A DNA stretch of 64,000 bases from positions 124,001-188,000 of the forward strand of contig CAWBRT010000006.1 in NCBI GenBank assembly GCA_963791145.1, written 5' to 3'. Each line of letters begins with the position of its first letter. The stretch's first letter is position 1. Shown here piece by piece: positions 21,497 through 29,766 of the stretch. The notes below the pieces were generated by a model. It saw nothing but the letters and a program-made list of their open reading frames with translations. It had not been told where the DNA came from and did no database searches. The position numbers and the translations under genes were made by a program. Source of the DNA: CAWBRT01 sp963791145. GTDB lineage: Bacteria; Acidobacteriota; Terriglobia; Terriglobales; Acidobacteriaceae.

Positions 21497-21784
21497 ATGC
21501 CATTGAGAGCCAAACAGGTACAAAGAATCGTCCCCCGTGGGAATGCGCCCATGTATATAACAAAACCATCGACCAAGCAGCTCTACAGCGAGAAAGAGGC
21601 CGCCGAGGCACTCGGGATTCCAGTCATACTGCTGCATGCCATCCTGGATGAGCATGTCTTCAACGAAGGCACGCCGCGTCCGGAGAATATCGAGTTCACG
21701 GCATCCGATCTGCTCCTGCTCAGCTACTGGATTGAGACCGCGACCCGGGAACGGCAGAGCGCGGCCACAGCGGGAACTTCTTAG
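21497..21784 (+). CDS. Small MerR/excisionase-like helix-turn-helix protein
   Basis: The reading frame is 95 codons. A start at MYITKPSTKQLYS (21551) would give 77 residues and is plausible. The segment LYSEKEAAEALGIPVILLHA resembles the first helix-turn-helix of MerR/excisionase proteins that recognise DNA. No effector domain follows. Function is unknown. The upstream 185 bases include a short AAGGTA/TACCTT hairpin near 21460. Confidence 0.55.
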   Translation: MPLRAKQVQRIVPRGNAPMYITKPSTKQLYSEKEAAEALGIPVILLHAILDEHVFNEGTPRPENIEFTASDLLLLSYWIETATRERQSAATAGTS

Positions 21785-21906
21785 TCCAACTCGTTCTCCG
21801 CCGGCTGGACGCGGCACGTCGCGGAAAGGCGGCGGGAGAACGGGTTTTCCAGCCTGAGCTCCACTCGATTCGAGGCAGTTTTCCGCCTTCACATTGGCAA
21901 GGCCAG

Positions 21907-21995
21907 ACCGGATTCGCGGAAGGTATACCCCGTGTAGAAGCCGGGCGATAAGCCCGGCAGTGATAGCGAAGGGTACATCTAATTTGAAATCCGCT
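21907..21995 (+). repeat. ~90-bp dispersed repeat, copy 1
   Basis: This stretch matches 29145-29235 over its whole length. Both carry the stem CCGGGCGA..AGCCCGG and the downstream box GTGATAGCGAAGGG. Both translate with similar residues on either strand, so the ancestral sequence may have been coding or the conservation may lie at the DNA/RNA level. The rest of the 444-base gap 21785-22228 holds the promoter listed next and nothing else recognised. Confidence 0.6.
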
Positions 21996-22181
21996 CTAGC
22001 CGCAGCTCGCACCCCAGCGGTGACCCCACCCTTGTCGCAGCCGTCCTGGGCAACCCGCCCCGGAAGTTCTTGCGCACGAGGGAAAATTCTGCCTACGGCC
22101 AATCTCCGTCGCACCCTCATACCACACCTGTAGAACCCGGCATTTCAGGCCAAATCAGGCCGATTCTGTCCCTGCCGCACT

Positions 22182-22197
22182 TTGGCACTCTGTTTGC
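22182..22197 (+). promoter_or_regulatory. Sigma-54-type (-24/-12) promoter
   Basis: TTGGCAC (22182-22188) and TTTGC (22193-22197) place GG and GC exactly ten bases apart, the spacing RpoN requires. A start of transcription near 22209 would leave a ~20-base leader before the zinc-ribbon membrane gene at 22229. No enhancer-binding site was identified. Confidence 0.55.
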
Positions 22198-22228
22198 CAC
22201 TAAGGCATCAGGATCAGGGAGGCGTGAG

Positions 22229-22672
22229 ATGCCGCAGGAAGCACGGGGAGTGTCACAGGATTTCTGGCGTCCGGCGCAGGCGCCGCGTATTGGGGTGGAG
22301 TCGGTATTTCCAGCCGAGTGCTGCGTCAATTGCGGGACGGAATTCACCTTCGGAGCGCGTTTCTGCCATACCTGCGGCGCCAGCCGGGGACCCTTGCCGG
22401 TCTCGCGTTCCTGGCTGAGTCACTGGGTTGACCCCGGCCGCGTGCTGCTGGCAGTGCAGGGCCTGCGCGCGAGACTTAATCTTGGCCTGCCCTCCTTTAT
22501 TTTGCTGTTGCTCGCCGCGACCTGCGCTCTTGTAGCGATGCTCACGGGGCTGGTCTACCGGGCAAACACCGTGCTCGAGTGGGAGGCAGTGCAGGTTTGG
22601 CGGCTGGAGTGGATGCTGGGCGCCATCATGGCCCTGCTGGCCGCGCTGCTGTTGCGGGACGCGCTACCGTAG
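22229..22672 (+). CDS. Zinc-ribbon membrane protein, 147 aa
   Basis: An N-terminal zinc ribbon (CVNCGTEFTFGARFCHTCG, residues ~32-50) is followed by an amphipathic linker and two strong hydrophobic helices (LPSFILLLLAATCALVAMLT and WMLGAIMALLAALLL). The ATG follows GGGAGG at six bases. The layout, a cytoplasmic zinc knuckle tethered to the membrane, occurs in many uncharacterised bacterial proteins. The sigma-54-type promoter immediately upstream suggests conditional expression. Function is unknown. Confidence 0.65.
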   Translation: MPQEARGVSQDFWRPAQAPRIGVESVFPAECCVNCGTEFTFGARFCHTCGASRGPLPVSRSWLSHWVDPGRVLLAVQGLRARLNLGLPSFILLLLAATCALVAMLTGLVYRANTVLEWEAVQVWRLEWMLGAIMALLAALLLRDALP

Positions 22673-22734
22673 CTTGAGAGCGTCCGGCAAGTGTGAAGAT
22701 CAGATATCCGCAAGAGCGGGCAATCAGAGAAAAA

Positions 22735-22801
22735 AGGTTTCAAAGTTTCCAGGTAGTGCATTCCACGGAAACCTTGAAACTGTGAAACCTTGAAACCTTT
22801 G
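22735..22801 (+). repeat. Opposed octamer arms (GTTTCAA / TTGAAAC)
   Basis: The left arm at 22735-22751 and right arm at 22767-22801 carry the same GTTTCAA-type octamers as 14626-14718. The pair lies between two convergent genes and could form a bidirectional hairpin. Confidence 0.6.
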
Positions 22802-22818
22802 TCGGTCCACCGCGCTAT

Positions 22819-23763
22819 TTATTTCCCTGCATTATCGGCAACCGGCTGCGTCACTGAGATGGAAGTAGCCGTATAGCCGTGACCGCTAAACTCGGCGGTT
22901 GTTGTAATGGATGCACCCACGCGCAGTTGCTCGCGATTGACCTGCGCGCTCGTAAAGCCTATCTCGTAATTCTTGCCATCGCTCTGGTTGTCGACGTCCA
23001 GTCGTCCGCTGCGCAAATTGATGTTGGTGATCTGCCCGGCAAACTGATAACTCTTGCCCGGAATGGCGAGGACGTTGACGTCCTGGGCTGAACCGCCCTT
23101 GTGCCCGGGAGCAAATACCACTTCCAGCAGGGTTCCGGGAAGCAAATCGCCGGCCGCAGCCGGATCGTTTCTCTGGTGCAGGTGAGTGCCGGCAGTAACG
23201 GAGAAGTGGACGACCTGCGAGGTCAGGGTGTCGCGCATTACCACCAAACCGGTGCCGCGGTCGAAGCGCAGAATCTGCCCGCCGGCCTCCGCCGGTCCGG
23301 AAGAAGTTTCGACGCGAATGGCCCGCGCAAAGACTTTGCGATTGAGCTCCATTGTGTCGGCATACACGCGGTCGCCGCGATGAATGCCGAGCATGGTTAC
23401 TGCCGCCCCGTTGCGATAGATGTGCGAGCGCTCATCAAACCAGATGGGCAACGACTTGCCCCCGCCAAACGGCTGCACCACGATGCGGTTGCGGATCGCA
23501 TCCAGGCGCGTTACCGTGCCGCCGATAAGGCTTAGCTGCTTGTTGGGCAGAGGGCCAGGGTCGAGTATGGGATCAATGCTGGGCGCGGCCGAATCCGGAA
23601 TCAACTCGGTCTGTGGAGCGGTCGGGGCAGGCGCCGCCGCCGCCGGCTTCATGGACGAAGCTTGGCCGCCGTTCGTGGCCGTGGAGTCCGCTTGCGCGCT
23701 CTGCGAGAACGCCGGCGCCAACCAAAGCAGAAGCAGGGAAAACACAGGGAACAGTCGTTTCAT
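22819..23763 (-). CDS. Exported protein with DUF5666-like beta domains
   Basis: This 314-residue protein has a signal peptide (MKRLFPVFSLLLLWLAPAFS) and a Pro/Ala-rich linker to about residue 75. Repeated beta-rich units of the DUF5666 type follow (GGTVTRLDAIRNRIVVQPFG; GQILRFDRGTGLVVMRDTLT; GQITNINLRSGRLDVDNQSD), each beginning G-x-I/V-x-x-hydrophobic. It is probably periplasmic. The biochemical role of the domain is unknown. It converges with the zinc-ribbon membrane gene and diverges from the TPR gene at 24000. Confidence 0.65.
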   Translation of the reverse strand: MKRLFPVFSLLLLWLAPAFSQSAQADSTATNGGQASSMKPAAAAPAPTAPQTELIPDSAAPSIDPILDPGPLPNKQLSLIGGTVTRLDAIRNRIVVQPFGGGKSLPIWFDERSHIYRNGAAVTMLGIHRGDRVYADTMELNRKVFARAIRVETSSGPAEAGGQILRFDRGTGLVVMRDTLTSQVVHFSVTAGTHLHQRNDPAAAGDLLPGTLLEVVFAPGHKGGSAQDVNVLAIPGKSYQFAGQITNINLRSGRLDVDNQSDGKNYEIGFTSAQVNREQLRVGASITTTAEFSGHGYTATSISVTQPVADNAGK

Positions 23764-23999
23764 CGGTCCTCGGCAACAAGCGCGTGGAGCTCTGCCGTCT
23801 GATTGGATGCCGGCCGGGACCTAATCGTTTACGCCCGATCAGAGACAGTTGTCCCGCCCCCTTTTGGCCCGGCTACTCCCGGGCAAGTGGCTCCGGGGTA
23901 TCGCACAACAAAACCTGCCATTTCTCCATCCAATCATGAGCAGCAGCCCGGTTTTTTGGGGGTCCCCGGCAAACGCCGGCCGCACCGTCCGGAGGTCTG

Positions 24000-25412
24000 A
24001 TGTTCTCTCTCGCAGCGCGTTGTTCCCCGCGCCCTCACTCGAGCCCGCGCCCTGGGCGTCTTTTCCGGGGAGTGCGGATTGTGCTGGCCATCATGCTGGC
24101 GGGCGCCACCCTGTCTCTTGCCCAGACTGTGAGGCTGCCTCTGCCCAAGAGCTCTAAGCCGACGCCGGTGCAGAAGCTCAACCAGGAGGGTGTGCGCGCC
24201 ATCGAGAAACGCGATTATGGCAAGGCCAAAAAGTTCTTCTATAAGGCCTACCTCATCGATCCCAACGATCCCTTTACGCTGAATAACCTCGGCTACGTCT
24301 CCGAGCTCGAAGGCGATCTTGACCGCGCCCAGCGCTTCTATGCGCTGGCTGCCGAGCACCCTTCGGAAGCGGTCATCGTCAAGGCTACCGACAAGGGAGT
24401 CATCGGCAAGCCGGTCGACAAAGTCGCCGGCAATAATCCTGACGAGCGGGTAGCGGTAAACCGCATGAACGTGCAAGCCATCACGCTGCTGGAGAAAGAC
24501 CGTGCTCCCGAGGCGGATCTCGTCTTGCAGAAGGCTTTGAAGATCGATCCCAACAATCCCTTCACCCTGAACAATCTCGGTTACGCCAAGGAGAAAGAGG
24601 GAGAGTTGGAGCAGGCCATAAGTTTCTATTCCAAGGCCGCCTCCACCGGTTCCAGCGAGCGCGTCGTGGTGGCAATGAACAAGAAGTGGAGAGGCCAGCC
24701 CATCAATTCGGTTGCCGGTGATAACGCCAGGAAAGCCGAGCGCGCCCTGCAGCACGAAAACGAGCAGGATGTCGACGCCAAAGTGGCGCGGCTCAACCTG
24801 CGCGGCGTCTCGGCGGAAAACCGGAACGAACGCAAGCTGGCGAGGGATCTCTTCCAGAAAGCCTACAAGCTCGATCCCGGCAATGCTTTCACCCTGAACA
24901 ATATGGGATATGTCGCCGAATTGGACGGCGACCGCGAGACGGCGGACTATTTCTACGCCAAGGCGCTGGAAGCGCGAAAGGCCAAAGAGAAGGTTGCTTT
25001 GGCCACCCGGAAAGATATGGAGGGTCAACCGCTGTCGGTGGTGGCGAACAACAACGACCAGGCGGTCGATTCAGCTCAGAGGGCCGCCCAGGAGCTCCGG
25101 CGCCAGCAGCAGAAGGAGTCGCCGGCGCTGCTGCTGCGGCGTGACAATACGCGGGTCATCGAACCGTCGCAGCCTCCTCCGCCCATGGAGGAGCCGCCAT
25201 CCGCATCGGCCGGCGGGTCGTGGGTTGCTCCGCCGCAGGCCACCGCTGTCGAGAATGGCGAGGTTCAGGACGTCATCCCGCCGCTGCCGGATTCCGAGCA
25301 GCCAGACAGTGCCGCTCCGGCCGCGTCCCCGAACCCAGCTCCGGGAGCGGTCGAAAATGGACCCGTGCAGGACGTCATCCCTCCCCTGCCTGACGACCAG
25401 CAGCCTAAATAA
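24000..25412 (+). CDS. Exported TPR protein with duplicated C-terminal motif
   Basis: This 470-residue protein has a basic N-terminus and hydrophobic segment (IVLAIMLAGATLSLAQ), so it is exported or anchored. Three TPR modules share the core DPNNPFTLNNLGY (around residues 80, 180 and 295) and alternate with spacer blocks containing IGKPVDKVAGNN or GQPINSVAGDN. The C-terminal 100 residues are Pro/Ala-rich and contain two near-identical motifs, VENGEVQDVIPPLPD and VENGPVQDVIPPLPD. GGAGG five bases before ATG 24000 supports the start. It is a likely scaffold; the partner is unknown. Confidence 0.7.
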   Translation: MFSLAARCSPRPHSSPRPGRLFRGVRIVLAIMLAGATLSLAQTVRLPLPKSSKPTPVQKLNQEGVRAIEKRDYGKAKKFFYKAYLIDPNDPFTLNNLGYVSELEGDLDRAQRFYALAAEHPSEAVIVKATDKGVIGKPVDKVAGNNPDERVAVNRMNVQAITLLEKDRAPEADLVLQKALKIDPNNPFTLNNLGYAKEKEGELEQAISFYSKAASTGSSERVVVAMNKKWRGQPINSVAGDNARKAERALQHENEQDVDAKVARLNLRGVSAENRNERKLARDLFQKAYKLDPGNAFTLNNMGYVAELDGDRETADYFYAKALEARKAKEKVALATRKDMEGQPLSVVANNNDQAVDSAQRAAQELRRQQQKESPALLLRRDNTRVIEPSQPPPPMEEPPSASAGGSWVAPPQATAVENGEVQDVIPPLPDSEQPDSAAPAASPNPAPGAVENGPVQDVIPPLPDDQQPK

Positions 25413-25515
25413 CAGGGATCAGGGTTTAGGGATTAGGGGTTAGAAGAAAGCTTTACTAACCCTTGATCCCAATTTCTAAACCCCAATCCCTAATCCCTAT
25501 TCCCTAACCCCTATT
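25413..25515 (+). repeat. Opposed heptamer arms (GGGATTA / TAATCCC)
   Basis: The left arm (25413-25442) is built of AGGGTTT/AGGGATT heptamers. The right arm (25458-25515) has TAATCCC/TAAACCC/TAACCCC units. It separates the convergent TPR and thiD genes and overlaps the last codons of thiD. Confidence 0.65.
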
Positions 25516-26373
25516 TTTCATCGGCCACAGATGCTGGATCGGGCCGGTCCCCTTGCCCAGCGGTTCCGCCTCCTGAATGGCCCGAAAAACGTACTCTTGC
25601 GCCCGGGCGACAGCTTCGGGAAGCTTCATACCCAGACTCAAGCAACAAGTTAGCGAGGTGGCAAAGGCGCATCCGGTGCCATGGGTCGAAGACGAGGCGA
25701 TCCTCCGCGAAGGGAAGCACCGGACCTGCACGCCCCCGTGCTCTCTCCAGATCAGGGTGTCGACCGGCTGGGGCAGGTGTCCGCCGGTGACAACCACGGC
25801 TTGCACCCCGGTTGCGAGTAACAGCTCGCCCGCCCGCCGCGCGTCCGGCAGGGTGGCGGCGGAGACTCCTGTGAGAATCGTGGCTTCGTCCAGGTTAGGG
25901 GTTACCACGGTGGCGAGTGGCAGGATGCGTTTCCGCAAGACGGCTACCCCCTCTGTGGTCAACAGCTCGGCGCCCGAGCTGGAGCGCACGATGGGGTCGA
26001 CCACCACGATGGCGGGCCGCTGGGCCTCCAGAAAGTCCGCCACGGCCTGGGCTACCTTGGCCGAGCCGAGCATCCCCAGGCGGACTCCGCGAATGGGTAA
26101 GTCCATGACGAGCTCGTCGAGCGTGCGCCTGACGATGCCCGCCTCCACCGGCTCGACCGCCTGGACCCCCTGGGTGCTCTGTACCGTAAGGGCTGTGATA
26201 CAGGTGGCGGCATAGCAACCGTGGGCCGCGGCTGTCTTGATATCGGCGGTAACGCCTGCCCCGGATGAGGGGTCATATCCGGCGATCGAGAGCACGACCG
26301 GGGTGCTCGGCTCAGGCGGTCTGCGCAAGGGCGGCGGCTCCTGGCGCCGGCGGAGGAGCTGGCAACACCCCAT
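25504..26373 (-). CDS. thiD: Hydroxymethylpyrimidine/phosphomethylpyrimidine kinase
   Basis: ThiD phosphorylates HMP and HMP-P for thiamine synthesis. The ribokinase-fold core begins VVLSIAGYDPSSGAGVTADI, and it has MLGSAKVAQAVADFL, a VVDPIVRSSSGAELL segment, TPNLDEATIL and the catalytic anion-hole STHGTGCAFATSLTCCL. Length is 289 residues; the first ~28 (Arg/Pro-rich) are extra and the true start could be nearer the core. It stands alone, without other thi genes. I examined its upstream region for a TPP riboswitch and found no convincing THI box. The end of the gene runs into a heptamer repeat. Confidence 0.9.
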   Translation of the reverse strand: MGCCQLLRRRQEPPPLRRPPEPSTPVVLSIAGYDPSSGAGVTADIKTAAAHGCYAATCITALTVQSTQGVQAVEPVEAGIVRRTLDELVMDLPIRGVRLGMLGSAKVAQAVADFLEAQRPAIVVVDPIVRSSSGAELLTTEGVAVLRKRILPLATVVTPNLDEATILTGVSAATLPDARRAGELLLATGVQAVVVTGGHLPQPVDTLIWREHGGVQVRCFPSRRIASSSTHGTGCAFATSLTCCLSLGMKLPEAVARAQEYVFRAIQEAEPLGKGTGPIQHLWPMKNRG

Positions 26374-26429
26374 AGTGGCGTTGGCCGGGGTGCGCGGTCA
26401 GCCTGGCATCCGGCGCGTATGCTGATCCT

Positions 26430-26787
26430 ATACCAGGGGCTCAGCGGCTGTTAACCCCCCTGCCGAGAACCCGGCGAGGGGAGCCCTGGGCCTCTGTCGG
26501 AGCTCCACTATGGGAATTTGGGCCAGATGCTCTCCTGACAGGGCAAAAGCCGGTCCAACCTCGCCAGGGACAATCCCATCCCATCTATCTGGTAGGCAAG
26601 ATTTGCCTAGGTAACTGGGGAAGACGAACCCAGGATCTACTCTGAATTACCGAGACACAAGTACCTTGGTCTGTCAAGAGTTAAATTCAGAGTTTCTCCT
26701 TAGATGTTGACCTTAACCCTCTCCCTTCCATAGAATTACCAGATGGTCAGGGCTCCTAGGGAACTTCAGTTCATGAGGTGGAGGAAT
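26430..26787 (+). other. Long, possibly structured leader upstream of rlpA
   Basis: About 360 bases without a gene. It contains ACAGGGCAAA (~26538), CAGGGACAA (~26565), and a perfect 7-bp hairpin TAGGCAA/TTGCCTA (26593-26609). A GAACTTCAGTTC palindrome (26761-26772) lies just before the ribosome site. The pieces recall parts of cyclic-dinucleotide riboswitches (GEMM-I or ydaO/c-di-AMP), and ydaO aptamers often precede rlpA-like genes. I could not align it fully to either. Confidence 0.3.
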
Positions 26788-27219
26788 ATGCGACGAGTAC
26801 TGACCCAATCGATGCTGGCCGCGCTTCTGGTCAGCACATTGGGAGCGGCACCCGGCCAACACGACCTCGGCCCCAGGCTTCCTGCCCGGAAGCTGGTTGA
26901 ACCCGAGCCCGTCAAGCCATTCCAGGTAGGGAAAGCATCCTGGTACGGCGAGCTTTTTCACGGCAAAGTCACCGCCAACGGCGAAATCTTCGACATGCAC
27001 CAGCTTACGGCCGCTCACCCGGTATTGCCCCTGGGCAGCTACGTGCGGGTGACCAACATGAGCAACGGACGGTCAATCGTGGTGCGAATCAATGACCGTG
27101 GCCCCGTCACCCCCGGCAGGATCATTGACCTGTCCTACCAGTCGGCGGAGATTCTCCAGTTCAGCCGCAAGGGAATCCAAAAGGTACGGCTGGACCTCGT
27201 AAGCGAACCCGAAAGTTAG
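26788..27219 (+). CDS. rlpA: RlpA-family septal ring lytic transglycosylase-like protein
   Basis: The protein has 143 residues: an N-terminal signal peptide (MRRVLTQSMLAALLVSTLGA), then a double-psi beta-barrel domain with the family hallmark KASWYGELFHGKVTANGEIF, then LPLGSYVRVTNMSNGRSIVV and RINDRGPVTPGRIIDLS. The last includes the Asp used by RlpA transglycosylases. It lacks the C-terminal SPOR domain of E. coli RlpA, as many short homologues do. ATG 26788 is preceded by GGTGGAGGA. It likely acts on peptidoglycan in the periplasm. The long leader may regulate it. Confidence 0.88.
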   Translation: MRRVLTQSMLAALLVSTLGAAPGQHDLGPRLPARKLVEPEPVKPFQVGKASWYGELFHGKVTANGEIFDMHQLTAAHPVLPLGSYVRVTNMSNGRSIVVRINDRGPVTPGRIIDLSYQSAEILQFSRKGIQKVRLDLVSEPES

Positions 27220-27387
27220 TGGTCCCGGCGGTCAATATCTAGGCTGGCGGGCTGGGCTCTGGTTGAAGCATTAACGACCGGCGGCTGGAAAGACACGGAA
27301 TCCAAACCCTGTCGCCCTCCAGCCCCCCAGCCATAACCTGTGGATTTCTCTTCCGGCCACTTCGAGTACACTCAGCTTAGAGCCGCA

Positions 27388-28605
27388 ATGAACCGATTTC
27401 GAAGTCCGCTGGGCCTTTTCGCCCTGATCCTGCTATTTCTGTGGGCCGCCGCCGGCCCGAGCGCCGCCCGCGATTCACGGTTTATCCTCCCCAGCAGCAA
27501 TCCTGTCGCGAAGAAGGCCTTCGAGGACTTCTACAACCAGGACTACGACCGGGCAATTCACGGCTTCGAGGCGCTGGTAAAGGACTACCCGGCAGACCCC
27601 TTCGCCACCAACTATCTGCTCTCGGCGGTGCTCTTCAAGGAGCTGGCCCGCGTCGGGGCTCTCGATACGGAAAGCTACGCCGATGACGCCTTTCTGGATC
27701 GCGCGGCCGTGCGTCCCCTGGACCGCGATGCCCGCGCCCGCATCCTGGAGCTGCAGCGCCGCGCCGAGCTTCAGGCGAATGCCCTACTGGCCAAGAATCC
27801 CGATGACGTCGATGCCCTTTATGCCAGGGGAAGCACCCGTGCCCTGCGTTGCCTCTATATGGGGATGGCGGAGAAGGCCTGGTTCTCTGGGCTGCGGGCC
27901 GCGCTCGGATCGCGCCGCGACCACGAGAGGGTGCTGGAACTGGACCCCAACTATGTGGATGCCAAGCTGACCGTCGGCCTTCATAACTATGTCGTCGGCA
28001 GTTTGACCTGGCCGATGCGGGTCTCGGCCTCCCTCATAGGGGTAAGCGGCAACAAGCCAAAAGGGCTGGCCATGCTGCGCGAAGTCAGCAACAGCGGCTC
28101 GACCGCCAGCACGGATGCCAAGCAGGTCCTGGCGGTCTTTCTCCGCCGCGAGCAGCGTTACCCGGAGGCCTTGGAACTGGTGCGCGACATGATGGCGGCC
28201 TCTCCACGCAGCTTCCCAACGGCCCTGGAATACGCCAACCTTCAAGCCGCCGCCGGACAGGGACCGGAATCGGTCGCCTCTTATCGCCAGATCCTGGCCG
28301 GTTGCCGGGAGAAGAAGTACGCCTTGCCCGAGCCGGCCAAGGCCTCCTTCTTTCTTGGTATAGCCCTCCGCGGCCAGCGCCAGTTCCAGGAGGCCGCCGA
28401 AGTTTTCGACATGGCAGCCGCCACTGCAGGCGCCGACCCCGAGCTGAGCGAGCGGGCGACGCTGCTGGCCGGGGAAATGTACGACACCTTGCTTAAGCGG
28501 GAGATCGCGGTCAAGCGCTACGAGACCGTACTCTCAGCCGGCAACATCGCCCCACTGACGGAAATCGCCCGCCGGCATATGAAAGAGCCATTCCAGTACA
28601 AGTAA
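27388..28605 (+). CDS. Exported TPR-repeat protein, 405 aa
   Basis: The signal peptide is LGLFALILLFLWAAAGPSAA. The mature region contains helical repeats of TPR type: KKAFEDFYNQDYDRAIHGFE, a central block with GMAEKAWFSGLRAALGSRRD, and C-terminal FFLGIALRGQRQFQEAAEVF. The start at MNRFRSPLG (27388) is chosen because it gives a normal signal peptide. No catalytic motif is seen. It is probably a periplasmic protein-binding scaffold; it converges with the MaoC-like gene downstream. Confidence 0.65.
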   Translation: MNRFRSPLGLFALILLFLWAAAGPSAARDSRFILPSSNPVAKKAFEDFYNQDYDRAIHGFEALVKDYPADPFATNYLLSAVLFKELARVGALDTESYADDAFLDRAAVRPLDRDARARILELQRRAELQANALLAKNPDDVDALYARGSTRALRCLYMGMAEKAWFSGLRAALGSRRDHERVLELDPNYVDAKLTVGLHNYVVGSLTWPMRVSASLIGVSGNKPKGLAMLREVSNSGSTASTDAKQVLAVFLRREQRYPEALELVRDMMAASPRSFPTALEYANLQAAAGQGPESVASYRQILAGCREKKYALPEPAKASFFLGIALRGQRQFQEAAEVFDMAAATAGADPELSERATLLAGEMYDTLLKREIAVKRYETVLSAGNIAPLTEIARRHMKEPFQYK

Positions 28606-28620
28606 CTTGGCGAATCGGTT

Positions 28621-29124
28621 CTATTCGGCCTTCTCCGGCGAGGGGTGCAGAGGTCTCCGGCACAGCATGAGGTTCATGACCCTTATGCTCATCACCACCT
28701 CCCGCTTCTGATTAAAGACCTCGATGAAGCTGCTGACCAAGCCTCTGTCAGGCTTGGAGCGGGAGCGTTTCGCCTCCAGTATGGTGGCCCGGATGGAGAG
28801 GTGATCCCCTGGCCGCACCGGCCGGACCCAGCGCAGTTCGTCGATTCCCGGCGATCCCAGGCTGGCTACCGTGGAGACATAATGATCGGCATAAAGGCGC
28901 ATCATGAGCGACGCGGTGTGCCAGCCGCTGGCGATCAGGCCGCCGAAGGGGCCGCTGGCGGCGCGAACTGGGTCGGTGTGGAAATACTGAGGATCGAAGC
29001 GCCGCGCAAACTCCAGCACTTCCTCTTCGCTGACGGCAATGGTTCCGAACTCGTAAACCGAGCCGGGGTGGTAATCCTCGAAATACCTTTCGTCGCTCGG
29101 AACGGAAAACTGGGCAGTGCTCAT
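28621..29124 (-). CDS. MaoC-like (hot-dog fold) dehydratase
   Basis: This 167-residue protein is of the MaoC/enoyl-CoA hydratase 2 family. The hydratase motif region reads FARRFDPQYFHTDPVRA, with the Asp and His of the active site, followed by GLIASGWHTASLMMRLY and the strand WVRPVRPGDHLSIRATILEA. It probably hydrates or dehydrates an acyl-CoA; the substrate is unknown. The ATG at 29124 is used; a longer frame upstream is low-quality and runs into a dispersed repeat. Confidence 0.8.
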   Translation of the reverse strand: MSTAQFSVPSDERYFEDYHPGSVYEFGTIAVSEEEVLEFARRFDPQYFHTDPVRAASGPFGGLIASGWHTASLMMRLYADHYVSTVASLGSPGIDELRWVRPVRPGDHLSIRATILEAKRSRSKPDRGLVSSFIEVFNQKREVVMSIRVMNLMLCRRPLHPSPEKAE

Positions 29125-29144
29125 GCGTTCGCTGCGTTCCTCGA

Positions 29145-29235
29145 CCAGATTCGTGGAAGGTATATCCCGTACGGTAACCGGGCGAGCAGCCCGGTGGTGA
29201 TAGCGAAGGGCACGTCCACTTTGAATCTTCTCTCG
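29145..29235 (+). repeat. ~90-bp dispersed repeat, copy 2
   Basis: This is a second copy of the sequence at 21907-21995, in the same orientation. It shares GGAAGGTATA, the CCGGGCGA..AGCCCGG stem and GTGATAGCGAAGGG. It lies just upstream of the MaoC-like gene on the opposite strand. Confidence 0.6.
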
Positions 29236-29392
29236 ATGCCCCGGCGGAACTGCCCCAGGCGCCGCTGCGTGTCCAGCGAGTTGCGCCTGGCCGGAGGCAG
29301 GCCTGCAGCTAGATTTTACAGGTTGGGCCGGAGTCCTGGCCGGATGAGTGTTGTGAATCAGGAGCCGCGCCGCGGCTCTTCGGAGCGGTCCC

Positions 29393-29482
29393 TCAGGGGA
29401 CGATGCCGAAGCGCGGCAGCACCCAGCGGCTGACCACCAGCCATATCGCAATCACCAGAAGAACGCCTAAAAACTCGTTCAT
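29393..29482 (-). CDS. Possible 29-aa single-span membrane peptide
   Basis: A short open frame encodes MNEFLGVLLVIAIWLVVSRW followed by VLPRFGIVP: one hydrophobic helix and a short tail. AGAGG lies about ten bases upstream of the ATG. It reads like the tiny membrane proteins of many bacteria, but length alone makes a chance ORF possible. Confidence 0.4.
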   Translation of the reverse strand: MNEFLGVLLVIAIWLVVSRWVLPRFGIVP

Positions 29483-29616
29483 GGTTTCACCATCCTCTAC
29501 CCAGATGAATAAATGCAGTCGCCATTTGCTCCGTTACAACAATAGTAGACCAGCATGGCCTCCGAGCGACTGGAAATTTTGCCGCCGCGCGGGGTCCTCC
29601 GAACCAGGAATACTGC

Positions 29617-29646
29617 TTGACAAAGCTTGCCTGGCAAAGGTACCTA
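29617..29646 (+). promoter_or_regulatory. Duplicated promoter, copy 1
   Basis: TTGACA (29617-29622) and TACCTA (29641-29646) are spaced 18 bases. The surrounding CCAGGAATxCTGCTTGACAAAG and the following ACCAG recur before the second operon copy at 32123-32170, showing that the promoter was copied with the operon. Confidence 0.5.
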
Positions 29647-29708
29647 ACCAGATACGCACTCAAGACATCTTTGGGCGGCCCGAACTGCCAGACCAGCCGC
29701 CGATTTCA

Positions 29709-29750
29709 AAGATCACTAAGGCGGCCCTGTCGCTGACGCAGAAGGCGTAG
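29709..29750 (+). pseudogene. 3' stub of a deleted 2Fe-2S subunit gene
   Basis: These 42 bases encode KITKAALSLTQKA and a stop. They match the last 14 codons of the intact 2Fe-2S gene at 32820-32861 (KITKAVLSLTQKA, stop), with the same AGGGA-rich spacer to the next ATG. It is the remnant left when most of the first-copy 2Fe-2S gene was lost. Confidence 0.7.
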
Positions 29751-29766
29751 AGGGAAGGAAAACGAT

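Noticed and set aside
26374..26560. TPP riboswitch upstream of thiD
   Set aside because: A GCTGAG is present on the minus strand, but the ACCTGATCTGG and GCGTAGGGA boxes of the THI element are not, and stems do not fit.
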